From assembly GCF_007559335.1 (NCBI RefSeq), contig NZ_VMBG01000001.1, positions 1,860,001 through 1,924,000 on the forward strand: DNA of 64,000 nt. Reading direction: 5' to 3'. The translations under genes were made by a program, and so were the position numbers. Shown here in pieces: positions 25,240 to 40,300 of this stretch (within the stretch, counting starts at the first letter, position 1; every line of letters starts with the position of its first letter). Under the pieces are notes generated by a model. That model saw only the letters and a program-made list of their open reading frames with translations, did not search any database and was not told where the DNA came from. The stretch comes from Rariglobus hedericola. Lineage in GTDB: Bacteria > Verrucomicrobiota > Verrucomicrobiia > Opitutales > Opitutaceae.

Positions 25240-26238
25240 TCACTCCCGCCATTCGCCCTCGAGCAGCAGCGTTTTTGGCCGCTCCGGCACACCGCGTTCG
25301 TTGCGATGAAGCTGCGCCACGACCAGATCCACCGCGCCCGCCGCAACCAGGTCCTCGCGCATGTCCATTCCCGGCATTCCCGTTGATGACGCCCCCAGCG
25401 ACACGATGCTGCGCAGCGTTTTGATTCCAGCCAACTCCCGGCTGAATTCCGCCGGCGGCGTAACCACAAAAATCAACGCATCGGCCTTCACCTTCGCGAT
25501 CCACGTGCGCAACGCGGCTCCGCTTGCCGGCAATCCAAACCTCGTCATGCCCAACGCCTGTTCAGGCAACGGATGATTCGTCAGAAACGCCGCCTGATGC
25601 ACCCCGTGAATGCGCCGGTGATGCGGTTCGTGCAACACCACTGCCGGCCGCAAACATCCGGCCAACCTCAGCTTCTCCATCGCCGTCCACATGCTGCGGT
25701 AATGATAATGCCCCGCCCGGTGCAGCGACGGATGAAACTCCGAGTTCCCGATGATCGCCGCCGCGAAGCATCCCCAGTTCCAGTCCACCGTCACCTCCAT
25801 GTCTCTCAACGGTGCCGAGAACACCACGCCGGTGATCCCGCGCGTAACCAGAATTTTCTCCAGCCGCGCCTCCGTCATTCCACCGTCGTGCAACCAAAAT
25901 TCATCCAACGCACAGCCCAGTTCCTCGGCGCGGCGTTTTGCCCCCGCCAGACTCGCTTGGCAAAATCCCTCGCGTCGCGTGTCAGCCCGCGTCGCACTCA
26001 CCCAGACAAACGCCAGCCTCTCCCGGTCCGGCGCACCCTTCGCTCGCCGGATGCGCGCCATAAGCGACCCCATCCGCAAATCCGCGCGGTAACCGAGCCG
26101 CTCCGCCACCGCCTTCACGCGCTCCGCCGTCGCCGCTTTCACGAGCGGACTTCCCCGCATCGCCAGCGACGCCGTGGACAACGCCACGCCCGCCTCGCGC
26201 GCCACTTTCACCAATGAACTCGTCTGAATTTGAGCCAT
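25240..26238 (-). CDS. LacI-family transcriptional regulator
   Basis: A 332-aa regulator with an N-terminal helix-turn-helix (SLVKVAREAGVALSTASLAMRG) and hinge (LGYRADLRMG), then an effector-binding domain. I chose the ATG at 26238, where the helix-turn-helix begins; the frame from 26301 adds a leader with no motif. It sits 78 bp from the divergent unknown gene at 26317, and its 3' end faces the solute-binding protein gene, so either operon could be its target. Confidence 0.87.
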   Translation of the reverse strand: MAQIQTSSLVKVAREAGVALSTASLAMRGSPLVKAATAERVKAVAERLGYRADLRMGSLMARIRRAKGAPDRERLAFVWVSATRADTRREGFCQASLAGAKRRAEELGCALDEFWLHDGGMTEARLEKILVTRGITGVVFSAPLRDMEVTVDWNWGCFAAAIIGNSEFHPSLHRAGHYHYRSMWTAMEKLRLAGCLRPAVVLHEPHHRRIHGVHQAAFLTNHPLPEQALGMTRFGLPASGAALRTWIAKVKADALIFVVTPPAEFSRELAGIKTLRSIVSLGASSTGMPGMDMREDLVAAGAVDLVVAQLHRNERGVPERPKTLLLEGEWRE

Positions 26239-26316
26239 AAAATCGAACGGTTTCGATTTCAGGCGCATTGGCCCGAACGCGCCAGTCTTTAGTTTCTCCA
26301 TCGCAGTTCACTTCCC

Positions 26317-27723
26317 ATGAAAAAATCCTCCTCCGCCCCGCACCCCACCCTTCCGCCAAACGTCAGCGGTGTCATCCCCGCCTTTGCCCAGGTCGCCGAC
26401 TTCGGTCCCGCCCGCAGCGAGATTGGCATCGGCTGTCTCATGCCTTGGCTGGGCAAGCTCTACATCCTCAATTACGTCTCGCACCGCAAACAGACCGGCA
26501 CCGGCACCGGTCTCCGAGTCATCGACGAAAACTTCCAGATGTCTCGCCACCCCGCCGGCGTGGACGGCACCTACGCCAACCGCTTCGTCCACGACCAGTC
26601 CAGCCAGCTCATCATCGGTCCGCACGTCATCGACACGAAACACAAGGTCCGCACCGTCAAAGAGCTCACCGAAATCCGTCTCTGCGGCACCGCCACGCAC
26701 CTCACCGATCCGAAGAACCTCGTCTACATGCTCGGCATGGAAGGCGAGCTGTTCGAACTCAACGTCCGCACGCTGAAGGTAAAACACCTCTTCGATCTCA
26801 CCAAGGAACTCGGCACGCCCGGCGAGATGAGCTGCCACTTCAAAGATTGTTATACCGAGGGTGGACGTCTCGTCGTCGCCAACAACGACTACAGCGAGCC
26901 CGACTTCCTCGGCAAACAGACCGAAGGCACCCTCGCCGAATTCGACGGCGTCAAATGGACCGTCATCGAGCGCAAACCCTACGTCGGTCTCGGCGGACTC
27001 GGACCCTACGGAAACAACATCTTCGCGACCGGCTGGGACCGCGCGTCCGCCATCCTCAAGGTCTTCACCGGCGGTGACAAAAAGTGGACCACCTACCGCC
27101 TGCCAAAAGCCTCCCACTGCTGGGAGCACAAGTGGCAGACCGAGTGGCCGCGCATCCGCTCCACCGAGCACGAGCGTCTGCTCATGGATCACCACGGCAT
27201 GTTCTACGAACTCTCGCCTTGGGCCTTCGGCAATCGCATCTGGGGCATTCGCCCGATTTCGACACACCTCTGGGTGCACGGCGATTTCTGCTCGTGGAAG
27301 GGCATGCTCATCATCGGCGGCGACAACACCAGCCACGAGAGCGGCGGAAACCTCCAGTGCGCCGAGCCGCAATCCGGCCTCTGGTTCGGCAAGACCGACG
27401 ACCTCTGGAAACTCGGTAAGCCCAAAGGCTGGGGCGGCCCGTGGTGGGAGACGCCCGTCAAAGCCAACGAGCCCAGCGATCCTTACCTGATGACCGGCTT
27501 CGACCAGAAGTGCGTGCACCTCTCGCACGACGCGAAAAAACCCGTCGCCATCACCATCGAAGTGGACGCCCTCGGCCACGGAAAATTCCACCCGTGGCGC
27601 ACGATCGACGTCGCCGCCAACGCCTCCGAAGTCGTGACCTTCCCTCCCGGCTTTAGCGCCCACTGGGTCCGCGTCGTGGCCAACAAATCCTGCAACGCCA
27701 CCGCCCACTTCCACTACACCTGA
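26317..27723 (+). CDS. Conserved-looking protein of unknown function, beta-rich
   Basis: A 468-aa protein that I cannot assign to a named family. No signal peptide or membrane segment is seen. The sequence is rich in Trp, Gly and beta-strand patterns (IGCLMPWLGKLYILNYVSH, LVYMLGMEGELFELNVRTL, GGLGPYGNNIFATGWDRAS, FCSWKGMLIIGGDNTSHES), which resembles a beta-propeller followed by a small C-terminal beta domain (FHPWRTIDV). It is divergent from a LacI gene and followed by a terminator and a beta-galactosidase, so a role in sugar metabolism is likely but not shown. Confidence 0.5.
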   Translation: MKKSSSAPHPTLPPNVSGVIPAFAQVADFGPARSEIGIGCLMPWLGKLYILNYVSHRKQTGTGTGLRVIDENFQMSRHPAGVDGTYANRFVHDQSSQLIIGPHVIDTKHKVRTVKELTEIRLCGTATHLTDPKNLVYMLGMEGELFELNVRTLKVKHLFDLTKELGTPGEMSCHFKDCYTEGGRLVVANNDYSEPDFLGKQTEGTLAEFDGVKWTVIERKPYVGLGGLGPYGNNIFATGWDRASAILKVFTGGDKKWTTYRLPKASHCWEHKWQTEWPRIRSTEHERLLMDHHGMFYELSPWAFGNRIWGIRPISTHLWVHGDFCSWKGMLIIGGDNTSHESGGNLQCAEPQSGLWFGKTDDLWKLGKPKGWGGPWWETPVKANEPSDPYLMTGFDQKCVHLSHDAKKPVAITIEVDALGHGKFHPWRTIDVAANASEVVTFPPGFSAHWVRVVANKSCNATAHFHYT

Positions 27724-27740
27724 TCTGGTTAAGGCCATCG

Positions 27741-31122
<3,382 letters not shown>

Positions 31123-31138
31123 TCCGCCGTCCCGCACG

Positions 31139-31198
31139 CCGCAGGTGCGGCCGGTCTTCCTGGCAACGGGAAGGGCCGGCCGCACCTGCGGTTTTTTT
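31139..31198 (+). terminator. Long rho-independent terminator
   Basis: A perfect 16-bp stem CCGCAGGTGCGGCCGG / CCGGCCGCACCTGCGG with an inner CTTCC/GGAAG stem, followed by seven T. It ends the beta-galactosidase transcript. Confidence 0.9.
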
Positions 31199-31265
31199 GC
31201 GCTTAAACCACGACGTATCGCAGTCCGCCGTTGCGCCGCTCTGTTCAACGCCTTTCTTCTGACCC

Positions 31266-32501
31266 GTGGCCGGCACCCTGCGCACTCCCCTCGAACTTCT
31301 CGGCGTCTTTAAAACGACGACCCGGGTCCGCTTCGACTGGATCACGCCGCTGGCCGTGGCCGCCCTCAGTGCGATCGGCGTCGCCTTTATATATAGCGCG
31401 CAATTCACCACCGCTCAGAACAACTGGATCACGCAGCTCGTCTGGTTGGCGGCGGGTGCGATGCTCTATATCGCGGTCTCCCTCATCGACTACCGTTTCT
31501 GGCTGAGTTTCTCCCACTGGTTCTATGTGGCCTGTATCGTCGCGCTATTGCTCGTGCTGCTACCCGGCGTGGGCACGGAACGTTATGGAGCCCAACGCTG
31601 GCTGGATTTCGGGTTCTTCGCGTTTCAACCGTCGGAGCCGACCAAAGCCGCCGTGCTGCTGGTCACCGCCGGCATCCTCGTCCGGTCCAAGGTCGGCACC
31701 ATCGCGCAATCGCTCGGGACGCTGGGTAAATTGGCACTTGCTGCGGGTTTGCCCATCTTCCTTATCCTTCTGCAACCCGATATTAAATCGGCGATTGTGC
31801 TGCCTCCCGTGATCTTCTCGATGCTCTATGTCTCCAAGCTGTCCACCCGCTTTTTCGCGGCGGCACTCGGTGCGTTTCTCATCCTGATGAGCATCGTGAC
31901 GTTCGATTGCATTCGTTACGTCAGATTCATGGAGACCAACAACTTGTCCTACACGAACGACAAGGGGAAATTCGAGCCGCACACCTTCGTTCCGCTGCAC
32001 GATTATCAGCGCAACCGCATCATCTCCTTCGCCATGCCCGACAAGATCGACCCCACGGGCGCGGGCTGGAATCTGACGCAGTCGCGCATCTCGGTGGGTT
32101 CCGGAGGATTGACCGGCAAGGGCTGGACGCTGGGCACACAGGCCCAGCTCGGCTACCTGCCCCGCGCCGTGGCGCACAACGACTTTATTTTCCCGGTTAT
32201 CGCCGAGGAAAAAGGATTTTTGGGAAGTGTTACAGTTTTGGGTTTGTTTGGTATAGTGATGTTCAACGGCATACGCATTGCGGGCCTGTCGAGAGACCGG
32301 TTCGGCACTTTGATCGCCATAGGCGTTACAGTGCTCTTCGCCGTGCACGTCTTCGTTAACATCGCGATGACCATCGGACTCGTGCCCATCACGGGCATAC
32401 CGCTTCCCTTTATCAGCTACGGTGGCTCCTTTGTGCTGAGTTGCTGCTTGCTGCAAGGACTGGTTCAAAGCGTCTATCGCTTCCGCAAGGACTTCACATG
32501 A
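31266..32501 (+). CDS. rodA: Rod-shape SEDS peptidoglycan polymerase
   Basis: A 411-aa SEDS-family membrane protein with about ten helices that polymerises glycan strands for side-wall growth together with a class B PBP. Family motifs: YGAQRWLDFGFFAFQPSEPTK, the catalytic Asp in AHNDFIFPVIAEEKGF, and the final TGIPLPFISYGGS. RodA rather than FtsW is supported by the short N-terminus and by the next gene being rng, an arrangement common beside mre clusters. The start is GTG preceded by CCC; no ribosome binding site is seen. Confidence 0.92.
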   Translation: MAGTLRTPLELLGVFKTTTRVRFDWITPLAVAALSAIGVAFIYSAQFTTAQNNWITQLVWLAAGAMLYIAVSLIDYRFWLSFSHWFYVACIVALLLVLLPGVGTERYGAQRWLDFGFFAFQPSEPTKAAVLLVTAGILVRSKVGTIAQSLGTLGKLALAAGLPIFLILLQPDIKSAIVLPPVIFSMLYVSKLSTRFFAAALGAFLILMSIVTFDCIRYVRFMETNNLSYTNDKGKFEPHTFVPLHDYQRNRIISFAMPDKIDPTGAGWNLTQSRISVGSGGLTGKGWTLGTQAQLGYLPRAVAHNDFIFPVIAEEKGFLGSVTVLGLFGIVMFNGIRIAGLSRDRFGTLIAIGVTVLFAVHVFVNIAMTIGLVPITGIPLPFISYGGSFVLSCCLLQGLVQSVYRFRKDFT

Positions 32502-32603
32502 AACTGAAGCCTGGATTCGATATGGACCGCTCTGCCGGAATTTCCTGCGCCGCAACTTTCGCCCACGGGTGCCCCGTCCACCACAACCAGGACCCTACCC
32601 ACC

Positions 32604-34355
<1,752 letters not shown>

Positions 34356-34377
34356 GCATTTTGTAGTAACAGGGCAC

Positions 34378-34415
34378 AAAAGGGCCGGCGTCTTTTCAGA
34401 CGCCGGCCCTTTTTT
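34378..34415. terminator. Rho-independent terminator, probably bidirectional
   Basis: AAAAGGGCCGGCGTC / GACGCCGGCCCTTTT with a TTTTCA loop, then more T. It lies between the convergent rng and Gfo/Idh genes. Confidence 0.9.
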
Positions 34416-34434
34416 GTGCACGCTAACACAGGTC

Positions 34435-35445
34435 CTAGCCGTGCCGGCTGGCGATGACGCCGTCGGTCGCCTGTCGGGCGATCTCCACCACGCGCTGGCC
34501 TTCCTCGCCCGTGGTCAGCAACGCGGACGCCCCGCTTTCCAGCGCGCGCGCCCATTCTTCATACATGCCCTCAAAGTTCTTCTCCGGCGCGAACGGGAAC
34601 TCCTGAAGGCCGTCCCCCGTCTCCATGGTGAAACGTTCCGTCTCCCGATTATAGCGGATCACGCCTCCCGTGCCGATCAGTTCATAGGTGAACTCGGACC
34701 GGTTGTTTTTCGCGGTGTGGTGATAGGAGTAGCTGATTTCCACGACCGTGTGCGCACCGTTCTCGTGATCGAGATGCACCCACATGTGATCGGGCGCCTC
34801 GTAGTCGTCCACCCACGCACCGTGCGCGTTGAAGGAACGCACCGGCGAGCCCAGCCAAAAACCGGCGAGATCGATCTGGTGCGTGCCGCAATCCACCATC
34901 GGCCCGCCTTCGAGCATGCGGTCCTCGCGCCGCTTCTGGATGATCCGGTTTCCGGCTGCATCCGTAGTGAACTTGCCATGAAGCGACCAGTTGTAGATCA
35001 GGCGCAGCGAGCGAACCTTCCCGATGGCCCCGTCACGCACCAATTCGCGAATCTTAAGCGCGCACGGACTGAACCGGTAACAAAATCCTGAATACAGCGA
35101 CGCGCTGGCCGTCTTCATCGCAGCTATCATCTCCTCGGCCTCGGTCCGGTTAGTCGCAAGCGGTTTTTCGCAGAGCACGGGCAATCCATGCGCAGCCGCG
35201 TGGAGCACGTTGGCGTGATGGCACGGCGCGGGCGAGGTGATGCTCACACCATCGAGCCCGCATTTGAAAAATGCCTCCTCGTCGGTGAATCCATGTGGAA
35301 TCCCAAACTTCTCCTGCGTCCGACGCAGGTTGTCTTCGTTCGGGTCGAAGACCGCGTGCAAGATCAGTCCCGGCACCGCCTGGATCGCGGGAATATGTCC
35401 ATACTGGGCGACCATGCCGCAGCCCATCAGTCCGATGCGTTTCAT
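34435..35445 (-). CDS. Gfo/Idh/MocA-family oxidoreductase
   Basis: A 336-aa NAD(P)-dependent dehydrogenase. The Rossmann motif RIGLMGCGMVAQYGH begins at residue 3 with the ATG at 35445, which is why that start is preferred over 35493. The catalytic lysine is in CEKPLATN and the second-domain segment MVDCGTHQIDLAGFWLG is typical for the family. It follows the sialate O-acetylesterase gene on the same strand (44 nt gap), so the two may handle a related sugar. Confidence 0.9.
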   Translation of the reverse strand: MKRIGLMGCGMVAQYGHIPAIQAVPGLILHAVFDPNEDNLRRTQEKFGIPHGFTDEEAFFKCGLDGVSITSPAPCHHANVLHAAAHGLPVLCEKPLATNRTEAEEMIAAMKTASASLYSGFCYRFSPCALKIRELVRDGAIGKVRSLRLIYNWSLHGKFTTDAAGNRIIQKRREDRMLEGGPMVDCGTHQIDLAGFWLGSPVRSFNAHGAWVDDYEAPDHMWVHLDHENGAHTVVEISYSYHHTAKNNRSEFTYELIGTGGVIRYNRETERFTMETGDGLQEFPFAPEKNFEGMYEEWARALESGASALLTTGEEGQRVVEIARQATDGVIASRHG

Positions 35446-35489
35446 TGTTTTGAAAGGTAGAAAAACTTGGTCCTCACAGTCGATCCGGT

Positions 35490-37058
35490 TCACGGATCTG
35501 TTCTGAATGGCGCGGCCGGAAGATTCGCCGTGTTGACGAGGGTGTTCTTGGGATCGTTGCGCCAGGCGTAGCGCACATAAACAGGCGGCGTCACTCCGGC
35601 GGGCGCGGTCACCAGCACGGTTCCCGCCGTGGCGTTTTCGATGCGCGCCGTGGCTGCACTGAAGACCTTGTCCTTGCCCGCAACTTCGAAACCAAGAACC
35701 GATTCCTTGTCGGCTGCGTTGGAGTTTTTAAGTCCGCCGGCCACGTCTTTGAAGTGAACGCGCACACGACCGGATGCGCCGGCGTTGAGTTCAACCTTCG
35801 CGAAGATCGGACCGGAATCGACAACGTCCTTTTGGCCGTAGGTGCGGTGAAGCGCGAGCAAGGCGAGACGACGGCCGACATCCAATTTGTTCTTCGGGTG
35901 AATGTCCGTGGAATCGCCGATGTCGATGGCGAGCGCCTGGCCGGTTTTCGGCACGGACAGGGTCTGCGTCTGCGCCTCGCGCATGGTGGGAATACCCAGT
36001 CCGTCCGGATCACCGTTGGCGCCCCAGCTGGCGAGCTGCACCCAGTAAAACGGCAATTCCCCTCCGGCAAATACCTCGCGCCAGCCCGCGATCAGCGACG
36101 GGAAGAACGTGCGGTATTGGTTCGCACCCGCGTTGGTCTCGCCCTGATACCAGATGAAGCCACGCAACGCATAAGGCACCACCGGATGAATCATCGCGTT
36201 GTAGGAACCGGAGGGAACGTTCTTGTGGCCGGGACCGAACGGGAATCGCGGGCCCGGTTTGTTGAAGCGCTCGCCGGCTTTCGCCGCGGCGGCCTTGGCT
36301 TCGTCCCACGCGGCTTTTTCCGCGTCGTAGCGCGCTTTGTTCGCGGGGAAATCCGCAGTCTTGGTTTTCCACGCCTTGATCGCACCGGGACCGTTGGGAT
36401 CGGCGGCGAGCGAGGCAGGCGTCATAAAGGGCTCGATCGGCGAACCACTCCACGCGGCGTTAATGATGCCGACCGGGACGTTGAGTTTTTGGTGGAGATC
36501 GCGCGCAAAGTAATACGCCACCGCGCTGAAATCACCGACGGTGGCCGGAGTGCAGACGCGCCATGCTCCCTTCCCTGTTTCCTGAGGTGTCTCGGCCGAC
36601 ACCGGCGGCATCTTGAGCTCGCGGATTTGCGGATAATTGGCCGCCGCCACTTCGGCCACCGCGTTGGTGATGAAGTAGCCCCAACCACCGAGCCCGCCCA
36701 TGCCGAGTTCCATGTTGGACTGGCCGGACGCGAGCCACACTTCGCCCACGAGAATGTCGTTAAGCTTAATGGTGTTCTTTCCGACAAACGTGAGCGTGGC
36801 CGGTTGCGCCGACGCGGGAATCGCGGGCAGATCGACACGCCAGCGACCATCCGCACCCGCCACCGCCGTGGCCGTGCGCGACGTAGTGCCGGAGTAGGTC
36901 ACTGTGATTTTTTCACCCACCGCCGCTCGGCCCCACACCGGAATCGCGCGGCCTTGCTGAAGCACCGCGTGGTCTTGAAACGGCACCGCCGGAGTGACGT
37001 CCGCACGCACCAAAGCACCCAGACACAAAAAGAGTAACCAACCCGAGGGGTAACGCAT
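35490..37058 (-). CDS. Sialate O-acetylesterase family protein
   Basis: A 522-aa secreted SGNH-type esterase that removes O-acetyl groups from sugars. Signal peptide at about residues 1-19. The catalytic Ser is in WLASGQSNMELG; a second family block is GFIWYQGETNAG; an immunoglobulin-like beta domain precedes the catalytic core and another small one follows it. The family acts on sialic acid or on acetylated plant glycans; in this setting removal of acetyl groups from hemicellulose or pectin is as likely as sialate. Confidence 0.87.
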   Translation of the reverse strand: MRYPSGWLLFLCLGALVRADVTPAVPFQDHAVLQQGRAIPVWGRAAVGEKITVTYSGTTSRTATAVAGADGRWRVDLPAIPASAQPATLTFVGKNTIKLNDILVGEVWLASGQSNMELGMGGLGGWGYFITNAVAEVAAANYPQIRELKMPPVSAETPQETGKGAWRVCTPATVGDFSAVAYYFARDLHQKLNVPVGIINAAWSGSPIEPFMTPASLAADPNGPGAIKAWKTKTADFPANKARYDAEKAAWDEAKAAAAKAGERFNKPGPRFPFGPGHKNVPSGSYNAMIHPVVPYALRGFIWYQGETNAGANQYRTFFPSLIAGWREVFAGGELPFYWVQLASWGANGDPDGLGIPTMREAQTQTLSVPKTGQALAIDIGDSTDIHPKNKLDVGRRLALLALHRTYGQKDVVDSGPIFAKVELNAGASGRVRVHFKDVAGGLKNSNAADKESVLGFEVAGKDKVFSAATARIENATAGTVLVTAPAGVTPPVYVRYAWRNDPKNTLVNTANLPAAPFRTDP

Positions 37059-37132
37059 GAGGGTGTGAGTTCAGACTTAACCCACGTCCCCGCCAATCGT
37101 GACGACGCCAAAAGCCTTGGATTCTCAGCCTA

Positions 37133-37160
37133 TTGATCGGGCAAATTTACGTGATAAAAT
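37133..37160 (+). promoter_or_regulatory. Candidate sigma-70 promoter for the GH74-like gene
   Basis: TTGATC and TAAAAT are separated by 16 nt in an AT-rich island. A TTTACGTGATAAA near-palindrome overlaps the -10 box. Two copies of CCCGCCA(A)TCGTGACG lie on either side, at about 37089 and 37224. Confidence 0.45.
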
Positions 37161-37310
37161 CGCGAGTCCCCGCCTGCGGTTGAGGCCTTCTGCAGACGGC
37201 CTGATGCAAGGGATAAGCCTTGCTGGCATCTACCCCCGCCATCGTGACGCCTGCATCCCCTGTGCCGACAACCTGGCTCCGGGCGAATGCCAAAAGGGCC
37301 CCAAATACCC

Positions 37311-40300
37311 ATGAAATTGCCAGATACCCACGGGCCCGCGGTCCCGAAAAAAATCCGCCGTCTCGCCACCTTGTCCTCGCTTTGCTTCGCGCTAGCCGGA
37401 TGGGGCGTTTCCACCGCCCACGCCCTCACCGGCACGATCAACAGCAACGCCGCCGACGCCGCGGTCAACGACCTTGCCGGCGTCACCAGCGTCTCCGGAG
37501 CGACCTCGACCTTTTGCAAGGTCGGCAACAGTTCGGCTGACGCCACCCAGCTCGGCGTCGTCCATGTGTTCGAAATTCCCGCAGCTCTTCTGAGCGATCC
37601 CACGCAGCAGTTCGACACCGCAACCTACAGCGCGCGTCTCGTCTCGCTCGCTTCCTCCACACGCAACGCCGATCTCTACGGACTCGGCTATCGCACCAGC
37701 CCCACCGTGCTCGCCAGCGATTCCTACGTGGGCGCTCTCGACGGCTCCGCCACACTGCTCAAGGACAACTTCCTCGTGCCCGGCATGAGCGCCAGCATCC
37801 AAACCGTCTCCAACACCACCTTGGTTGCCTATTTGAACACGCAGCTCTTCGCCGCCCGCGCCGCCGGCGCGACGTCCGCCTACGTGTTTTTCCGCACGAG
37901 CCCCGAATCCACCGCCGGCAACTGGCAATGGTTCCAACTCGGCATGGTTGAAGGCGGCGGTTCCAGCATCCCCACGCTCGCTTACTCAAGCTCCACCATT
38001 CCCGCTCCGGCCTGGGTGCCGATTCCGCTCGGCGGCGGCGGCTGGGTGACCGGCCTCATCTGTGACGCCACCGGCACCGACATCTATTGCCGGACCGACA
38101 ACGGCGGCGCGTTCCGCTGGGTGCCGTCGACCGGCGAATGGATTTCGATCACCGACACCATTGTCCCGGTCACCACGGTCAATTCCGCCGACCTGATGGG
38201 CATCGCCGGACTCGCGATCGATCCCGCCAATTCCAACAACCTCTACGTCGCCGCCGGCGGTGCGACCTCAAGTGTGCTCCACGGCATCTACGCCTCCACC
38301 GACAAAGGCGCGACATGGACCGCCATCAATTCCTCGATCGTCGTCGCGGGCAACGAGGTCCCCAAGGCCTTCGGCGAACGCCTTCAGGTTGATCCCAATA
38401 ACTCCAACATCCTCTGGTATGGCTCGACTCAAGACGGCCTCCAAAAGGGCGTGAAGTCCGGATCCACCTGGACGTGGACGCAGATTCCCGCGACCTCCGT
38501 GCCTTTCGGCGCAGTGCCTTCCGGCAGCAAGGCCGGCGTCTCGTTCGTCGCCTTCGATAAAAACGGCGGCAGCCCGATCATGTATGTCGGCGTGTATGAC
38601 AGCACGGTCGGCGGCACCACCGGCGGCGTCTACCAGAGCACCGACAGCGGCGTCACGTGGTCCAAAGTCTCCGGCGTCACCCTCTCCACACCCGCCCGCG
38701 GCGAAGTCGCCGCCAATGGCACACTCTACGTGACCGCCAACGGTCTCGTCGCCAAGATGCCGCGCGGCGGCTCGCTCTCCGCGATCACCCCGCTCGCCGC
38801 CACCAACTACCGCGCCCTCGCCGTCGATCCCAACGACTCCAGCGGCAACACCGTTTACATGGGTCTCTCCAGCGGCGGTTCCAACAGCAAAATCTGGCGC
38901 ACCGCCGACGGCGGCGCCACGTGGTCCACCCAGTCCACCAACTTTAACAATGCGCTCTCCATCGCTGCGCAGGAACCCGACGGCACGCCCAGCGTGATCG
39001 GCTACTGGTTCGGAGCGATCTCCGACCTGCTCGTGCGTCCGGGTAACTCCAGCGAACTCTGGGCCGGCGATTTCTTCGGCGTCGCCCGCAGCCAGAACGC
39101 CCAGCTCCTCGGCGGCCCCACCGGCAATCAAGCCATCTGGTATCGTCTCCAAAAAAACCAAGAGCAGACGATTTCCAGCACGCTCCGCAACGCGCCCACC
39201 GGTCCTGAACTCATGGCCGGCCTGATCGATGTCGGCGGCTTCCGCTACAACGATATCTCGCACCGTCCTTACGGATCCTACGGCAACGCGATGAAGAACC
39301 CGATCGATTGCGCCAATGTCACCGGTCTCGATTTCAGCGAGTCCAACAACGCCATCTGGGCGCGCGTCAGCACCAACAACACCGCCGGCGGTTCCACCTA
39401 CTACGGCACCGGTTCCTACACCCGCGACGGTGGACTCAACTGGACCGCCTTCGGCGAGATCGACCGCAAGCAGATCACGATGGGCGCCGCCGGCTGGCAG
39501 ACGTGGGACCTCACCACCTACCTCGCCACGCAAAAGGCCAAAGGCATCAACACGGTCACGCTACTCATCAGCACCGACCAAAATTCCTCCCGCAGCACCA
39601 GCGTGGTGAATTTCGCCTCCAAGGAAAACGCCACCACCACGATCCGTCCTTACCTGCTCGTCAACGGCGCGACTTCGCTCGCGCCATCTCACGACGCCCA
39701 GGTTTACGCCAACACGCCGACCACCGCCGATACCAACACCACGGGCAACATCGGGGTTTCGTTCTCCTACGCCTACCTCACCGCCGATCAACGCTTCAGC
39801 TATCTAAAGTTTGATCTCAGCGGCGTCAGCACGATCACCTCCGCCGTGCTGAATCTCTACCGCCAGTCCGGCACTCCGGTCGGAGTGATCTACCCGGTAG
39901 GCATCTACGCGTGCGCCAACACCACGTGGACCGAGACTGCGGTCACTTGGAACACCCGTCCTTATCCCTACGCGAGCGGTATCGGCGAACCCAATGTTTC
40001 CGGTCGCTACCTCACCGCCGCCGGACAAAACCTCAGCGGCGGTCGTATCGCGATCTCCGGCACCAATCCCAGCCAGCTGGTGTGGCTGCCGTTCAAAGGC
40101 CTCAGCTCGACTCCGCACTACAGCAACGACTGCGGCGTCACTTGGTCGCCCGCCGCCGGACTTCCCTCGAACATCAACGGCACCATCGATAAATCCAACC
40201 CCGGCTACACCATCCAGCAACTGGCCGCCGACCGCCTGAACGGAAACTTCTACCTCGCGCTCTTCGGCGGGGGCGGCAGCGGCAACCACGGCATCTATCG

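Noticed and set aside
26308-27738. 476-codon minus-strand frame opposite the unknown protein at 26317
   Set aside because: I compared both strands because the plus-strand protein is unassigned. The minus frame is low-complexity Val/Gly/Ala/Asp, lacks a plausible start context and spans the short intergenic regions.
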